Assembly (NCBI GenBank): GCA_012519925.1
Contig: JAAYPF010000019.1
Location: 33,410 to 97,409 of the forward strand
DNA from: Clostridiaceae bacterium
GTDB lineage: Bacteria > Bacillota > Clostridia > Acetivibrionales > Acetivibrionaceae
DNA length: 64,000 nucleotides
Reading direction: 5' to 3'
Under the pieces are notes generated by a model, which saw only the letters and a program-made list of their open reading frames with translations, was not told where the DNA came from and did not search any database. A program made the translations under genes and the position numbers. Numbering within the stretch: the first letter of the stretch is position 1; the number at the start of each line of letters is the position of its first letter. Positions 49,264-60,080 of this stretch are shown piece after piece.

Positions 49264-50331
49264 ATGTCCTACCAAATTGCAATTGAAAAAACAAAAAGTC
49301 CAAAGCAAAAACCTGACCAAAACAATTTAGGTTTCGGTATATATTTTACAGATCACATGTTTACAATGGATTACACGGAAGGTAAAGGCTGGCACGATCC
49401 AAGAATCACACCTTATGCTCCGTTAAGTTTCGATCCTTCATGTATGGTATTTCACTACGGTCAGGCTATCTTTGAAGGTTTAAAGGCCTATAAGGGTGTA
49501 AACGGCGAAATTCTTCTTTTCAGACCAAAAAAGAATATGGAAAGAGTAAATATTTCAAATGATAGATTATGCATACCACCAATTGACGTTGACTTTGCTG
49601 TTGAAGCAGTAAAAGCTTTAGTAGAAGTTGAAAAAGATTGGATACCAGAAGCAGAAGGGACATCCCTTTATATTCGTCCGTTCATAATAGCAACTGATGC
49701 TAATCTTGGAGTTAGACCTTCCCATACATACAAATTTATGATAATACTCTCCCCTGTTGGAGCTTATTATAAAGAAGGTATTAATCCTGTAAAAATCTAT
49801 GTAGAAAGCAATTATGTCCGTGCTGTAAAAGGCGGTATAGGTTTTGCTAAGACACCGGGCAACTATGCTTCAAGCTTAAAGGCTCAAATGGAAGCAAAGG
49901 AAAAGGGCTATACACAAGTTTTGTGGCTTGATGGATTAGAGAAAAAATACGTTGAAGAAGTAGGTACAATGAATGTATTCTTTAAAATAAATGGAGAAAT
50001 TATTACTCCATCCCTAGAAGGTAGTATTTTAGCCGGAATAACGAGAACATCTACTATAGAACTACTAAATTCAATGGGTGTTAAAGTCACTGAACGAAGA
50101 ATTTCCATTGCAGAGATTTTCGATGCCCATGCTAATGGTACGCTTGAAGAAGCTTTTGGAACGGGCACAGCTGCTGTTATATCTCCAATCGGAGAGCTTA
50201 ATTGGGATGGAAAAGTGATTGAAATAAATAACGGTAAGATTGGTGAAATTTCTTCAAAAGTCTACGATACTATTACCGGAATTCAAAGCGGCAAACTAGA
50301 AGATAAGTTTGGTTGGACTGTTAAGATATAA
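49264..50331 (+). CDS. ilvE: Branched-chain amino acid aminotransferase
   Basis: ORF 49126..50331, likely ATG at 49264 (GAAAGGGG RBS); FHYGQAIFEGLKAYKG, YIRPFIIATDANLGVRPS, FAKTPGNYASSLKAQMEAKEKGYTQVLWLDG. Confidence 0.96.
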   Translation: MSYQIAIEKTKSPKQKPDQNNLGFGIYFTDHMFTMDYTEGKGWHDPRITPYAPLSFDPSCMVFHYGQAIFEGLKAYKGVNGEILLFRPKKNMERVNISNDRLCIPPIDVDFAVEAVKALVEVEKDWIPEAEGTSLYIRPFIIATDANLGVRPSHTYKFMIILSPVGAYYKEGINPVKIYVESNYVRAVKGGIGFAKTPGNYASSLKAQMEAKEKGYTQVLWLDGLEKKYVEEVGTMNVFFKINGEIITPSLEGSILAGITRTSTIELLNSMGVKVTERRISIAEIFDAHANGTLEEAFGTGTAAVISPIGELNWDGKVIEINNGKIGEISSKVYDTITGIQSGKLEDKFGWTVKI

Positions 50332-50365
50332 ACTTTTCGCTTTCTCTTTACATTTTGCAATAATA

Positions 50366-50402
50366 AAAAGGCGGAGGGGAATTTTAGTCCCCTTCGCTTT
50401 TT
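50366..50402 (+). terminator. Rho-independent terminator of ilvE
   Basis: AAAAAGGCGGAGGGGA attttag TCCCCTTCGCTTTTT. Confidence 0.9.
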
Positions 50403-50548
50403 GTTACGCTCCTTAGAATGAAATGAAAGGAGCAAAAACGAAGGGGCTCGATGCCCCGTAGTTTTTATTACGCTCCTTGGAACGAAATGAAAGGAGTAAA
50501 AACAAAGGGACCCAATACCCCATAGTTTTTATTACGCTCCTTTCGAAC
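50403..50548. repeat. 64-bp tandem repeat, ~2.3 copies, each with two potential hairpins
   Basis: Units begin at 50403, 50467 and 50531 (exactly 64 bp apart): (G/A)TTACGCTCCTT.GAA.GAAATGAAAGGAG.AAAAAC.AAGGG...CCCC.TAGTTTTT. Confidence 0.9.
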
Positions 50549-50656
50549 CATGTAATATTTTTTGACTTTTGTAATATTTACAAAAATATCTTATAATATA
50601 TATATGTAATATTAGTAAATATCCAAACAATACAAAACGGAGTTTTAACAAACAAT

Positions 50657-51529
50657 ATGAAAAAAAAGCTCAATATAAATAAAACTATACTTTCTATAAT
50701 TATTTTAAATTTTATACACTTAAGCATACTTATTGGAGTTTTGGCATATACCGCTTTTTCAAATAAGTTTAATAAACCTGCTCCAACCTTCAATATAACT
50801 TACCTGTTTTTTTACTTAATGGTATTTACCATCTTATTTATAAACAGCTATATTACAATAAAAAATGCTATTGAGCTAACCGATTCAGTTTCTCAACACG
50901 AAGCCTTTAAAAGCTCCTTAAGTCAATTGGAAAGCCTAAACAAGACCCTTAGAGCTCAAAGACATGACTTCATGAATCATCTACAAGTTGTTTACAGCTT
51001 AATAGAAATGAAGGAATACAAAGATGCTGAAGAATACATTGAACAGGTTTATAATGACATACAAAAGGTTAGCAGGGTTTTAAAAACCACTAATGCAGCA
51101 ATTAATGCTCTTCTTCAAGCAAAAATACTAGACTGTGAAAAAAGAAACATCAAAATAGAATTGAAGGTCACATCACAGTTAGACGGCTTTCAAGTACCAT
51201 CTTGGAAAATGTGCCGTATACTTGGTAATATTATTGACAACTCAATATATGCCCTTGAAGAACTTGACGCCAACAGATTGTTGAAAATTAACATTTTTGA
51301 GGATTTACGAACCTTTGATTTTATAATCACAAACAACGGTCCTAATATCCCTCTAAACATAATAGATAAAATATTTGAAGCAGGTTTTTCTACAAAAGGA
51401 AGTAAGGGCGAAGGAATGGGGCTTTTCACCTCAAAAAGCATCATTGAAAGATATAACGGTAAAATATCCGTATCTAGCGAAGATTATACAACCTTTGAGA
51501 TTAAATTCCCAAAAAATAAGGATGTTTAA
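50657..51529 (+). CDS. GHKL (Spo0B-type/citrate-agr-like) sensor histidine kinase
   Basis: 290 aa; two TM helices; LRAQRHDFMNHLQVVYSLIEM; NIIDNSIYALEE; GMGLFTSKSIIERYNG. Confidence 0.9.
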   Translation: MKKKLNINKTILSIIILNFIHLSILIGVLAYTAFSNKFNKPAPTFNITYLFFYLMVFTILFINSYITIKNAIELTDSVSQHEAFKSSLSQLESLNKTLRAQRHDFMNHLQVVYSLIEMKEYKDAEEYIEQVYNDIQKVSRVLKTTNAAINALLQAKILDCEKRNIKIELKVTSQLDGFQVPSWKMCRILGNIIDNSIYALEELDANRLLKINIFEDLRTFDFIITNNGPNIPLNIIDKIFEAGFSTKGSKGEGMGLFTSKSIIERYNGKISVSSEDYTTFEIKFPKNKDV

Positions 51530-51848
51530 TTTAATCGATTCGAAAATACAACTGGTTAATTGGGGTTTTTAGAAAGCTGTTTTGCATTTTTCACCTCAAA
51601 AAAACAATGTTAATCTATCTAGAATCTTTTAGTTTGGACTATAAATATTGATTTGCGTTCTTTTAACACCTTAATCCATTAAAAATGACAATTGGGACTT
51701 AAAGATGTATAATATAGAGAATTGATATTTAAGTTATTATTTAAGTCGTTTATACTTAGAATATAAATTTAATTGAATACACAATTGTTGCTTCAATAAT
51801 TTAAACCACAAGAAATTCATACTATTAATTAAAAAAGGGGGTGTTTAT

Positions 51849-52352
51849 ATGCCAGATTTAGTAGGTCTTTTTACTAGTTTTGATTTCTTATCAGCTGTAC
51901 TTTTTATACTCGGCATTATATTGGTAATTATCGAAATGTTCAACCCCGGTTTTGGTGCACCCGGTATAACAGGAACTATTCTGCTCATACTAGGAATTAT
52001 ATCCGTGGCAAGAGATCCATATGATGTATTATATCTAATTATTATCATATTGGCTATTTTAGGTATTGCTCTTACTTTTGTACTTCACTCTGCTACTAAA
52101 GGCAGACTTTCAAAAACTCTAGTACTAACCGCTTCTTTGAACAAAGAACAGGGTTTTGAAGGAACAGAAGATTTAAAGTTTTTTCTAGGAAAAGAAGGTA
52201 AAGCAGTAACTATACTTCGTCCTGCAGGAACTGCAGATTTCGATGGCGTTAAACTAGATGTCGTTTCTGAATCGGAGTATATTCAAAAGGACGCTAAAAT
52301 AAAAGTTATAAAAGTAGAAGGAAGAAGAATAGTTGTTAGAGAAACTAAATAA
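51849..52352 (+). CDS. NfeD family protein
   Basis: 167 aa; TM helices, C-terminal OB-like GKEGKAVTILRPAGTADFDGVKLDVVSESEYIQKDAKIKVIKVEGRRIVVRE. Confidence 0.93.
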   Translation: MPDLVGLFTSFDFLSAVLFILGIILVIIEMFNPGFGAPGITGTILLILGIISVARDPYDVLYLIIIILAILGIALTFVLHSATKGRLSKTLVLTASLNKEQGFEGTEDLKFFLGKEGKAVTILRPAGTADFDGVKLDVVSESEYIQKDAKIKVIKVEGRRIVVRETK

Positions 52353-52433
52353 CAACAAACTTTTTGTAATGCTTTTTCTACAAAAACTCTGCAATTTGCA
52401 TTATAAAAATACACAATTGAAAGGGGTAATATT

Positions 52434-53435
52434 ATGAACGATTTAAATCCATTATTAATTATCGTTGCCTTAGGAGCAATAATTCTATTTATTTCATTCT
52501 TTTTCTCATTTATTCCTGTAGGTCTTTGGATATCTGCCTTTGCTGCAAATGTACGTGTAGGTATCTTTACTCTTGTAGGTATGAGACTTAGAAGAGTTGT
52601 TCCATCAAGAATTGTTAATCCAGTGATCAAAGCTACAAAAGCAGGTATTGATGTTTCAATAAACAAACTTGAAGCCCACTATCTTGCAGGTGGTAATGTT
52701 GACAGAGTTGTAAATGCACTTATAGCTGCACAAAGAGCAAATATACCACTAGAATTTGAAAGAGCTGCTGCAATAGATTTGGCCGGCAGAGATGTTTTAG
52801 AAGCTGTTCAAATGAGTGTTAATCCAAAGGTAATAGAAACACCTATAATCGCTGCAATCGCTAAAGACGGTATTGAACTTAAGGCAAAAGCGAGAGTTAC
52901 AGTTAGAGCAAATATAGATCGTTTGGTCGGTGGTGCCGGTGAACATACCATCATCGCCCGTGTTGGTGAAGGTGTCGTTACAACAGTTGGTTCCTCCGTA
53001 GATCACAAAGAGGTTTTAGAAAATCCTGATAATATATCAAAAACAGTGCTTAGTAAAGGTCTTGACTCTGGAACTGCCTTCGAGATATTGTCAATTGATA
53101 TTGCTGATATAGATGTAGGTAGAAATATAGGTGCACAACTTCAAACAGACCAAGCAGAAGCTGATAAGAGAATAGCACAGGCAAAAGCTGAAGAAAGAAG
53201 AGCTATGGCTGTTGCAAGAGAACAGGAAATGCAAGCTATGGTTCAGGAAATGCGAGCAAAAGTTGTAGAAGCTGAATCGGAAGTTCCTAAAGCCATGGCA
53301 GCTGCACTACGCGAAGGTAAACTTGGAGTTATGGATTATTACAGTATGCAAAATGTTATTGCCGATACACAGATGAGGGATTCCATCGCAAAAGCTGGAA
53401 AACCTAATGTTTCAACAAAAGAACCTAAGTCTTAA
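52434..53435 (+). CDS. floA: Flotillin-like protein FloA
   Basis: 333 aa; YQFA-type: [73 protein letters not shown]. Confidence 0.96.
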   Translation: MNDLNPLLIIVALGAIILFISFFFSFIPVGLWISAFAANVRVGIFTLVGMRLRRVVPSRIVNPVIKATKAGIDVSINKLEAHYLAGGNVDRVVNALIAAQRANIPLEFERAAAIDLAGRDVLEAVQMSVNPKVIETPIIAAIAKDGIELKAKARVTVRANIDRLVGGAGEHTIIARVGEGVVTTVGSSVDHKEVLENPDNISKTVLSKGLDSGTAFEILSIDIADIDVGRNIGAQLQTDQAEADKRIAQAKAEERRAMAVAREQEMQAMVQEMRAKVVEAESEVPKAMAAALREGKLGVMDYYSMQNVIADTQMRDSIAKAGKPNVSTKEPKS

Positions 53436-53448
53436 GGAGTTGTATATT

Positions 53449-53958
53449 ATGAGTGATTATAGGAACAACACTAATTATCCTCAAAACACACAAAGACCAA
53501 GACCTTATGCGAACAGGTCACCTGGAGGAAGATCTGTTTCCTCTGGTGCTCCCATAAACAGAGCTGCTCCTAACAGACCTCCGGTAAACAGGTCAACTGC
53601 TAACAGAACTAGGCAAAATAGACCTATTGAAGGAAGATCACCACAAAATACTTCTGCCCGTATAAGGGATATAATAAACAACAATACAAAACCGGAAGAC
53701 ATGAGTACAGAAGGTATTAGCATGGAAGGTTCTTTCGGTTCTGCCTCAACTCAAGTTAAAGAAAACCTTGGTGGTTTTAAAGAAGTTACTAGTACTGAGG
53801 AATCCATATATCAAGAAGCTTCAAATAATCAAAGATATAAAAATAACTTAAGCGATTTACTTAACTTGACAAATATGAACAGTAATGACATTTTAAAAGG
53901 AATTGTCCTTTCCGAAATTCTCGGTAAGCCAAAGGCTCTTAGAAGGGGGCGATGGTGA
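53449..53958 (+). CDS. Hypothetical basic, low-complexity (Asn/Arg/Pro/Ser-rich) protein
   Basis: ATG at 53449 with AAGGAG RBS inside ORF 53407..53958; NRxxxNR repeats; 3' end overlaps the LytTR regulator gene. Confidence 0.7.
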   Translation: MSDYRNNTNYPQNTQRPRPYANRSPGGRSVSSGAPINRAAPNRPPVNRSTANRTRQNRPIEGRSPQNTSARIRDIINNNTKPEDMSTEGISMEGSFGSASTQVKENLGGFKEVTSTEESIYQEASNNQRYKNNLSDLLNLTNMNSNDILKGIVLSEILGKPKALRRGRW

Positions 53959-54704
53959 GCTTGAATTTCAGAGTACTAATAGCTGATGATGATAAAGGAA
54001 TGAGACTTGTGCTAAAAAAAGTACTGTCAAAGGTTGAGGGCTTTGAGGTGATAGGTGAAGCAGAAGACGGAGATGCCGCCTTCTGCTTTTCCGAAGCTTA
54101 TAAACCTGATGTGATTTTTATGGACGTCGAAATGCCCTTACTAAATGGCATAGAATGTGCAAAAAAAGTAATGGATATAAACCCCAAAACCATTATTATA
54201 TTTGCAACAGCTCATGAAGAGTATATGTCGGATGCCTTTGAGGTATATGCTTTTGATTATCTTGTTAAGCCTTTTAAACTCGAAAGAATTAATCAAACCT
54301 TAGAAAGGATTAAAAGCCTGTCAGCCCATCTCAACGAACAGCCGCTAAAACAGATTGGTAAACCTAATAGGATTTTAGAAAAACTAGTTATCAAAAACAA
54401 AGATGGTATCAGTTTTATAGATATGAATGAAATTATACTCATCCAACGCGAAGAACGAAGTACTGCAATATATACAATGGATGACAAATATATAACCTCT
54501 GACAGTTTGAGCGACTTAGAAGAACGGCTAGACAGTTCAATCTTTTTTAGAAGTCATAAGTCATATATAATAAACCTTCTTATGATTCAGAAAATTTACT
54601 CTTACGGTCGTTGGACCTATGTACTTAAACTTAAAAATACCGATAAAGATGCTCTTCTAACCCATGAGCGTTATGAAAAACTTCAAAAAATATTTGAAAA
54701 ATAG
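53952..54704 (+). CDS. LytTR-family response regulator
   Basis: 250 aa; REC (VLIADDDKGMRL, DVIFMDVEMPLLNGIE, YLVKPFKLERI) + LytTR (ILIQREERSTAIYTMDDKYITSDSLSDLEERLDSSIFFRSHKSYIINLLMIQKI). Confidence 0.93.
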   Translation: MVSLNFRVLIADDDKGMRLVLKKVLSKVEGFEVIGEAEDGDAAFCFSEAYKPDVIFMDVEMPLLNGIECAKKVMDINPKTIIIFATAHEEYMSDAFEVYAFDYLVKPFKLERINQTLERIKSLSAHLNEQPLKQIGKPNRILEKLVIKNKDGISFIDMNEIILIQREERSTAIYTMDDKYITSDSLSDLEERLDSSIFFRSHKSYIINLLMIQKIYSYGRWTYVLKLKNTDKDALLTHERYEKLQKIFEK

Positions 54705-55038
54705 AAAAGTCATACTCTTCTATTTTTCAAATACAAACATTTTCTCCCATCTCTTCAAGTATTTGCTTGTTAAATCAACAATATATTCCTCCGATAAATA
54801 AATAGATTAATTTTTTCTTAAATTTTGTCTTTTTTACTCGAATTCCGTTAAACATATGTTAAAATATTCTTATACAGAAACTAAATAAAATAACCTATGC
54901 AATATTGAAACTACAAATCCCATCATGAAGCTTCGAAGCATAGGAACATTTTTTTACGATATAAAGCGTTTTAAAGACATTTGACCAATTTTTTTAATAA
55001 ATTAATTCTATGCTTAGTTAGTGTAAGGGGAGAAGGAA

Positions 55039-56151
55039 ATGAAGAACAAAAGAAAATCTAAAATCAATTTGAAAAAAAACATTATTATTTGGCTAAGTTC
55101 ATTTGTAATAATAACAATTTCAGTCTTTGCTCTTAGCAAATTCGGATTATTAGGAAACGACAGCAGTGTTGCAAAAGATATATATGAAGGTATACCCTCT
55201 GAAAGCCAACCCACTATTGACCCCATTGAAATAACCAAAAAAAATGCTCACTATATACCAACACCATCCATACTACCAACACCTAGTGAGATAGATTACG
55301 ATGCCATACCAGGACTTACAAACGAAATTACATACTCTAAGGAGCTTATTTCAAAAGGAAGCAAAAACATTCTATTCATCGGTTCGGATAGAGTATCCGG
55401 GCTATATGACACTATAGGAATTTTAAGTATTGACAAGGAAAACGAAAAGCTCAAGCTTATTATGATACCTAGAGATCTCTACATAAATTATAACGAAAAA
55501 GTAAGACACTATCTTTCCCTACACGGCAAAGTAAACAATGCGGCTTTTTACAAAATCAATGCTGCACATAATATTGGTCCTTATTTGAAATATGAGGGTA
55601 AATTCGAGCCTTACTCAATGAATTTTCTTGCCGATGTAATAAAAGAAAAATTCGGTATTGTTGTAGACGATTATGTAAGAATAAACCCCGACGGCTTTGT
55701 TAAACTTGTTGACCTCTTTGGAGGAGTTGATATTGATGTTCCCATCGATATGCACTATGATGACCCATTTCAAGATCTCTCCATACATTTGGATAAAGGT
55801 AGACAAACACTTAATGGTAAACAAGCAGAAGGCTTTGTTCGTTTCAGGCAGGGCTACGATGAAGAAGGTGAACTCTTTCAAATTGGAGACGTAGAAAGAA
55901 AAAACAATCAAATAAAATTTATTAAAGCCTTTATTAAGCAACATGGAACAATAACGAATATAGATAAAATTCCAGATCTCACCAAAACCCTTAATAAGAA
56001 TTTAAAGCACAGCTTTGGCGTTGGCGATATCTTTACCTCCTATTTAGGACATGCTAAGGATGTAATAATCAAAAAATACGAAATTGAAAGTATAACCCTA
56101 ACAGGTAAAAGTAAAATGCTCAATGGATCCTATTATTTATTTATTGAATAA
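55039..56151 (+). CDS. LytR-CpsA-Psr (LCP) family protein
   Basis: 370 aa; TM; NILFIGSDRVSGLYDTIGILSIDKENEKLKLIMIPRDLYINY; NAAFYKINAAHNIG; LFGGVDIDVP; GKQAEGFVRFRQGYDEEGELFQIGDVERKNNQIKFIKAF. Confidence 0.94.
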   Translation: MKNKRKSKINLKKNIIIWLSSFVIITISVFALSKFGLLGNDSSVAKDIYEGIPSESQPTIDPIEITKKNAHYIPTPSILPTPSEIDYDAIPGLTNEITYSKELISKGSKNILFIGSDRVSGLYDTIGILSIDKENEKLKLIMIPRDLYINYNEKVRHYLSLHGKVNNAAFYKINAAHNIGPYLKYEGKFEPYSMNFLADVIKEKFGIVVDDYVRINPDGFVKLVDLFGGVDIDVPIDMHYDDPFQDLSIHLDKGRQTLNGKQAEGFVRFRQGYDEEGELFQIGDVERKNNQIKFIKAFIKQHGTITNIDKIPDLTKTLNKNLKHSFGVGDIFTSYLGHAKDVIIKKYEIESITLTGKSKMLNGSYYLFIE

Positions 56152-56194
56152 GTTATTTATAGAAAGAATCTTATATATTTTATGTAATTTTAGA

Positions 56195-56237
56195 GGAGGA
56201 GGAATGGAGAAACTTGGTTTTCTTTCACTCCTCCTCC
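56195..56237. other. Purine/pyrimidine-rich stem-loop downstream of the LCP gene
   Basis: GGAGGAGGA...gGAGAAActtggTTTTCTTTCaCTCCTCCTCC; terminator-like but lacks a clean T-run. Confidence 0.4.
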
Positions 56238-56392
56238 AAATCTGTTATTTAGCTCCATTACGCAAAATTATCTTGAAGCTCTCCCCTCAATATGTTAAAA
56301 TTAGAATACAATAATTGGATTAATAATAAAAAGCCTTTTTGTGCAGATTAATATATATCTTGCATTACTTTATTGTTTATTAGGAGGTTTTT

Positions 56393-56713
56393 ATGTATTC
56401 ACATATCCATAAGTATAAATTAGAATCAAAAGAATTTAATGGTCATATTCATAGAATTCTCGGAACTTCAGATACTATGATAGGAATTGAAGCTTTTCAT
56501 ATTCATACATTTTTCGGTATATCTTCTTATAATGGTCATTCCCACTATTATACTGGCTATACTGGATTGCCAATTAAAACAGAAAACGGACATATTCATA
56601 AAATCGAAGGTGAACTTGATATTAATTCAGAACATTCTCATTTATTTAAAAGTTATACTGATGAAGAAATTCAATATATAGCTACTAATAAACTCTATAA
56701 TTCGCATGTTTAA
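56393..56713 (+). CDS. YmaF family His-rich protein
   Basis: 106 aa; periodic HxH motifs: SHIHKY, GHIHRI, FHIHTF, GHSHYY, GHIHKI, EHSHLF. Confidence 0.85.
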   Translation: MYSHIHKYKLESKEFNGHIHRILGTSDTMIGIEAFHIHTFFGISSYNGHSHYYTGYTGLPIKTENGHIHKIEGELDINSEHSHLFKSYTDEEIQYIATNKLYNSHV

Positions 56714-57127
56714 ATTGTATATGGTTTGCTACCTAATTGTTCTATGGCTCATCTAAAAACGGCTAAAATAAATAATTCTTAAAAGTAACTGATTATAACC
56801 ATTTTTTTTAATTACATCTTGCATTTTCTCTTTAAACCCTTTATTATTATATAGGATAGTGTATTAATACTTTATAAGTTATAAACAATGGTGTTTTATA
56901 AAGTTTATAGATGTTTTTGAAGAGCAAGGGCGTTTCAGATTTTATTGACACGCTCTTTTATTTAATCTTTCTGATGAGAATTCAATAAACATAACTTTAT
57001 AATTTTGATATTTATAACCATATGTTTTTATTCGCCAATAAAGCATATGCAGGGTCACTTGTATTATGTAGATACTATTACTTTTAGTTAATTGTTAAAT
57101 TTATATTTATTGAAAGGGGATTTTAAA

Positions 57128-59242
57128 ATGTCAAAGGTGGAATCACATACCTATTCTCTTGTAGAATTATTCGGTTCTAGCGTTTTTAATGATGCAACTA
57201 TGAGGGAACGCTTACCCAAGCCAACATACAAGGCCTTAAAGAAAACTATAGACGAGGGCACTCCCCTTCTTCCACAAGTAGCAGACGTTGTTGCAAATGC
57301 TATGAAAGATTGGGCTATTGAGAAAGGTGCAACACACTATTGTCATTGGTTTCAGCCTATGACAGGAATTACTGCCGAAAAACACGACTCCTTCATCTCT
57401 CCTACAGCGGACGGAAAAGTTTTAATGGAGTTTTCAGGTAAAGAGCTTGTTAAGGGTGAACCTGACGCTTCATCCTTTCCATCAGGAGGTCTTAGAGCAA
57501 CCTTTGAAGCAAGAGGTTATACAGCCTGGGATTGCACTTCACCAGCCTTTGTCAAAGACAATACCTTATATATTCCCACTGCTTTCTGCTCTTACACAGG
57601 AGAAATACTAGACAAAAAAACACCTCTCTTAAGATCTATGGAAGTACTTTCTAATCAGGCACTTCGAATTTTAAGGCTGTTTGGAAATACTACAACAACA
57701 AAAATTATTACAACTGTTGGACCTGAACAGGAATATTTTATTGTTGACAAAAAACTTTTTGATAAACGTAAGGATCTAATCTTTACTGGTAGAACCTTAT
57801 TTGGTGCTAAACCACCTAAAGGACAGGAAAAGGAAGATCATTATTACGGAACTCTCAAAGAGAGAATCTCAGAATTCATGAAAGAATTAGATCATGAGCT
57901 CTGGAAATTAGGTGTAGCATCCAAAACCAAACACAATGAAGCTGCACCTGCCCAACATGAATTAGCACCAATCTTTGGAACAACAAATGTCGCAACCGAT
58001 CATAACCAGTTAATTATGGATACACTAAAGAAAGTCGCACTAAGGCATGGACTAGTATGTCTATTGCACGAAAAACCCTTTGCAGGAGTTAACGGTTCCG
58101 GAAAACACAATAATTGGTCAATGTGCACAGATGACGGTCAAAATCTTCTTGATCCAGGAAATACACCTCATGAAAATGCACAGTTCCTAGTATTCCTGTG
58201 TGCAGTTATAATGGCTGTAGATGAATATGCCGATTTGCTAAGAGTGTCTGCTGCAAATCCCGGCAATGACCATCGTCTCGGGGCAAACGAAGCACCACCT
58301 GCTATCATTTCCATCTTCTTAGGTGATCAACTTACAGATATACTCGAACAAATAGAAAAAGGCGGTGCAAAATCATCAATACAAAATGGAGAACTTAAAA
58401 TAGGGGTTAACACATTGCCTACCTTACCAAAGGATGCAACCGACAGAAATAGGACTTCTCCCTTTGCTTTTACTGGAAATAAATTCGAATTCAGGATGGT
58501 TCCATCCTCTGACTCAGTTGCATGTCCAAACTATATTATTAATACAATAGTTGCCGAGGCTTTATGTAACATAGCTGACCGACTTGAAAAGGCTACAGAC
58601 TTTAATATGGAGTTACAAGCCTTGCTAAAGGATATTGTATCAAACCACAAGAGGATTATTTTCAATGGCAACAGTTACTGTGAAGAGTGGGTAAAAGAAG
58701 CCGAAAGAAGAGGTCTTCCAAACCTAAAAACCACAGTTGATGCAATAGAGGCACTAGTTAAAGAAAAGAATATTAAACTATTTGAAAAACATGGTGTTCT
58801 AAACAAAACAGAGCTTCACTCCCGGTCTGAGATTTTGCTCGAAATATATATAAAAACAATAAATATTGAAGCTCATACAATGCTAGATATGGCTAAACGC
58901 CAAATACTGCCTGCTGTCATTAGTTTCACTAGGAATATTGCCTCTTCAATAACATCTATACAGGCTACGGGTTTGAGTGTAGATATTAGTGCACAAACTG
59001 AACTCCTACAAGAAGTGTCAGCACTATTAGCACAATTAAAAAAGAGTATTACAGCTCTAGAACAGGCTACTTCAGATGCCACCAATTTTTCCGGTAGCTC
59101 TTATGAGCATGCTGTAATGTACAGAGATATTGTCATTACAAAAATGAACGAATTGAGGCTGGTGGCTGATAAACTCGAAACAATAGTAGATGAAGAAATG
59201 TGGCCCTTCCCTACCTACAGCGAGTTATTGTATAATGTGTAA
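57128..59242 (+). CDS. glnN: Glutamine synthetase type III
   Basis: ORF 57092..59242, ATG at 57128 after [87 protein letters not shown]. Confidence 0.96.
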   Translation: MSKVESHTYSLVELFGSSVFNDATMRERLPKPTYKALKKTIDEGTPLLPQVADVVANAMKDWAIEKGATHYCHWFQPMTGITAEKHDSFISPTADGKVLMEFSGKELVKGEPDASSFPSGGLRATFEARGYTAWDCTSPAFVKDNTLYIPTAFCSYTGEILDKKTPLLRSMEVLSNQALRILRLFGNTTTTKIITTVGPEQEYFIVDKKLFDKRKDLIFTGRTLFGAKPPKGQEKEDHYYGTLKERISEFMKELDHELWKLGVASKTKHNEAAPAQHELAPIFGTTNVATDHNQLIMDTLKKVALRHGLVCLLHEKPFAGVNGSGKHNNWSMCTDDGQNLLDPGNTPHENAQFLVFLCAVIMAVDEYADLLRVSAANPGNDHRLGANEAPPAIISIFLGDQLTDILEQIEKGGAKSSIQNGELKIGVNTLPTLPKDATDRNRTSPFAFTGNKFEFRMVPSSDSVACPNYIINTIVAEALCNIADRLEKATDFNMELQALLKDIVSNHKRIIFNGNSYCEEWVKEAERRGLPNLKTTVDAIEALVKEKNIKLFEKHGVLNKTELHSRSEILLEIYIKTINIEAHTMLDMAKRQILPAVISFTRNIASSITSIQATGLSVDISAQTELLQEVSALLAQLKKSITALEQATSDATNFSGSSYEHAVMYRDIVITKMNELRLVADKLETIVDEEMWPFPTYSELLYNV

Positions 59243-59326
59243 TAGGCTTGTACAAGTTGCAAAACAGCCTACAGTTGTACATCCAATACTTTAAACCATA
59301 AACAAGATTAACTATAATGATCTTTA

Positions 59327-59373
59327 TAACCACCTTCTATAATAAAGATACTACCTTATAGAAGGTGGTTATA
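59327..59373 (+). terminator. Hairpin terminator after glnN
   Basis: ATAACCACCTTCTATAa...TTATAGAAGGTGGTTAT. Confidence 0.75.
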
Positions 59374-59540
59374 ATTATTAGTATTTGTGTGCATTTAGCT
59401 AACATAAAGTGTTTAATTTTCTCAAGTACCTTTAAATTCACTCTTCATAAGCTCACTGAAAATTTCACTCCAATGAGCATAATAAAAGCTATGTACTATC
59501 TATTTGGTACACAGCTTTCATCAACATCTAATAACAAATT

Positions 59541-60074
59541 CTAATAGTTCATTCCATATTCTAAAGCTTTAATCTCATCGGGAATCATATAATGCTTTTT
59601 CGCTGGCAGAGTCTTTTTCAAAGCTTCTTCAAAAGATTCCTTTGAAACAATATTCGTTGCTGCAATCAATTTTCCTAGTAAGACTATAGTAGCAAAAGTA
59701 GCATTGCCCATATCTAAAGCAGTTTTTGTTGCAGGTATTCTGTATATATCTACATCTTTTCTTTCAGGAACCTTTTCAACTAGTGAACTATCTATTATTA
59801 TTACGCCCCCACTAGAAACCATTTTTTCAAATTTATCAAGAGAAGGACCATTCATAACAATAAGCGATGTAGCAATATTTATTATCGGTGAACCTACCGC
59901 TTCATCGGAAATAATTACACTACAGTTTGCCGTACCGCCCCTCATTTCAGGCCCATAGGAAGGGAGCCAGGATACATTCTTATTCTCTAACATTCCTGCA
60001 TAGGCAAGAATTCTTCCCGCTGAAAGTATACCTTGTCCACCAAATCCAGCTATAATAATATCTTGATTTTTCAT
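59541..60074 (-). CDS. korC: 2-oxoacid:ferredoxin oxidoreductase gamma subunit
   Basis: 177 aa; IIIAGFGGQGILSAGRILAYAGM, WLPSYGPEMRGGTANCSVIIS. Confidence 0.92.
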   Translation of the reverse strand: MKNQDIIIAGFGGQGILSAGRILAYAGMLENKNVSWLPSYGPEMRGGTANCSVIISDEAVGSPIINIATSLIVMNGPSLDKFEKMVSSGGVIIIDSSLVEKVPERKDVDIYRIPATKTALDMGNATFATIVLLGKLIAATNIVSKESFEEALKKTLPAKKHYMIPDEIKALEYGMNY

Positions 60075-60080
60075 TTTAAA

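Noticed and set aside
50403-50548. CRISPR or mini-CRISPR
   Set aside because: Contiguous 64-bp repeats with no unique spacers; no cas genes nearby.
56920-56965. Riboswitch or attenuator upstream of glnN
   Set aside because: AAGAGC...GCTCTTTTATTT forms only a short terminator-like stem; no recognisable aptamer consensus, so not called.
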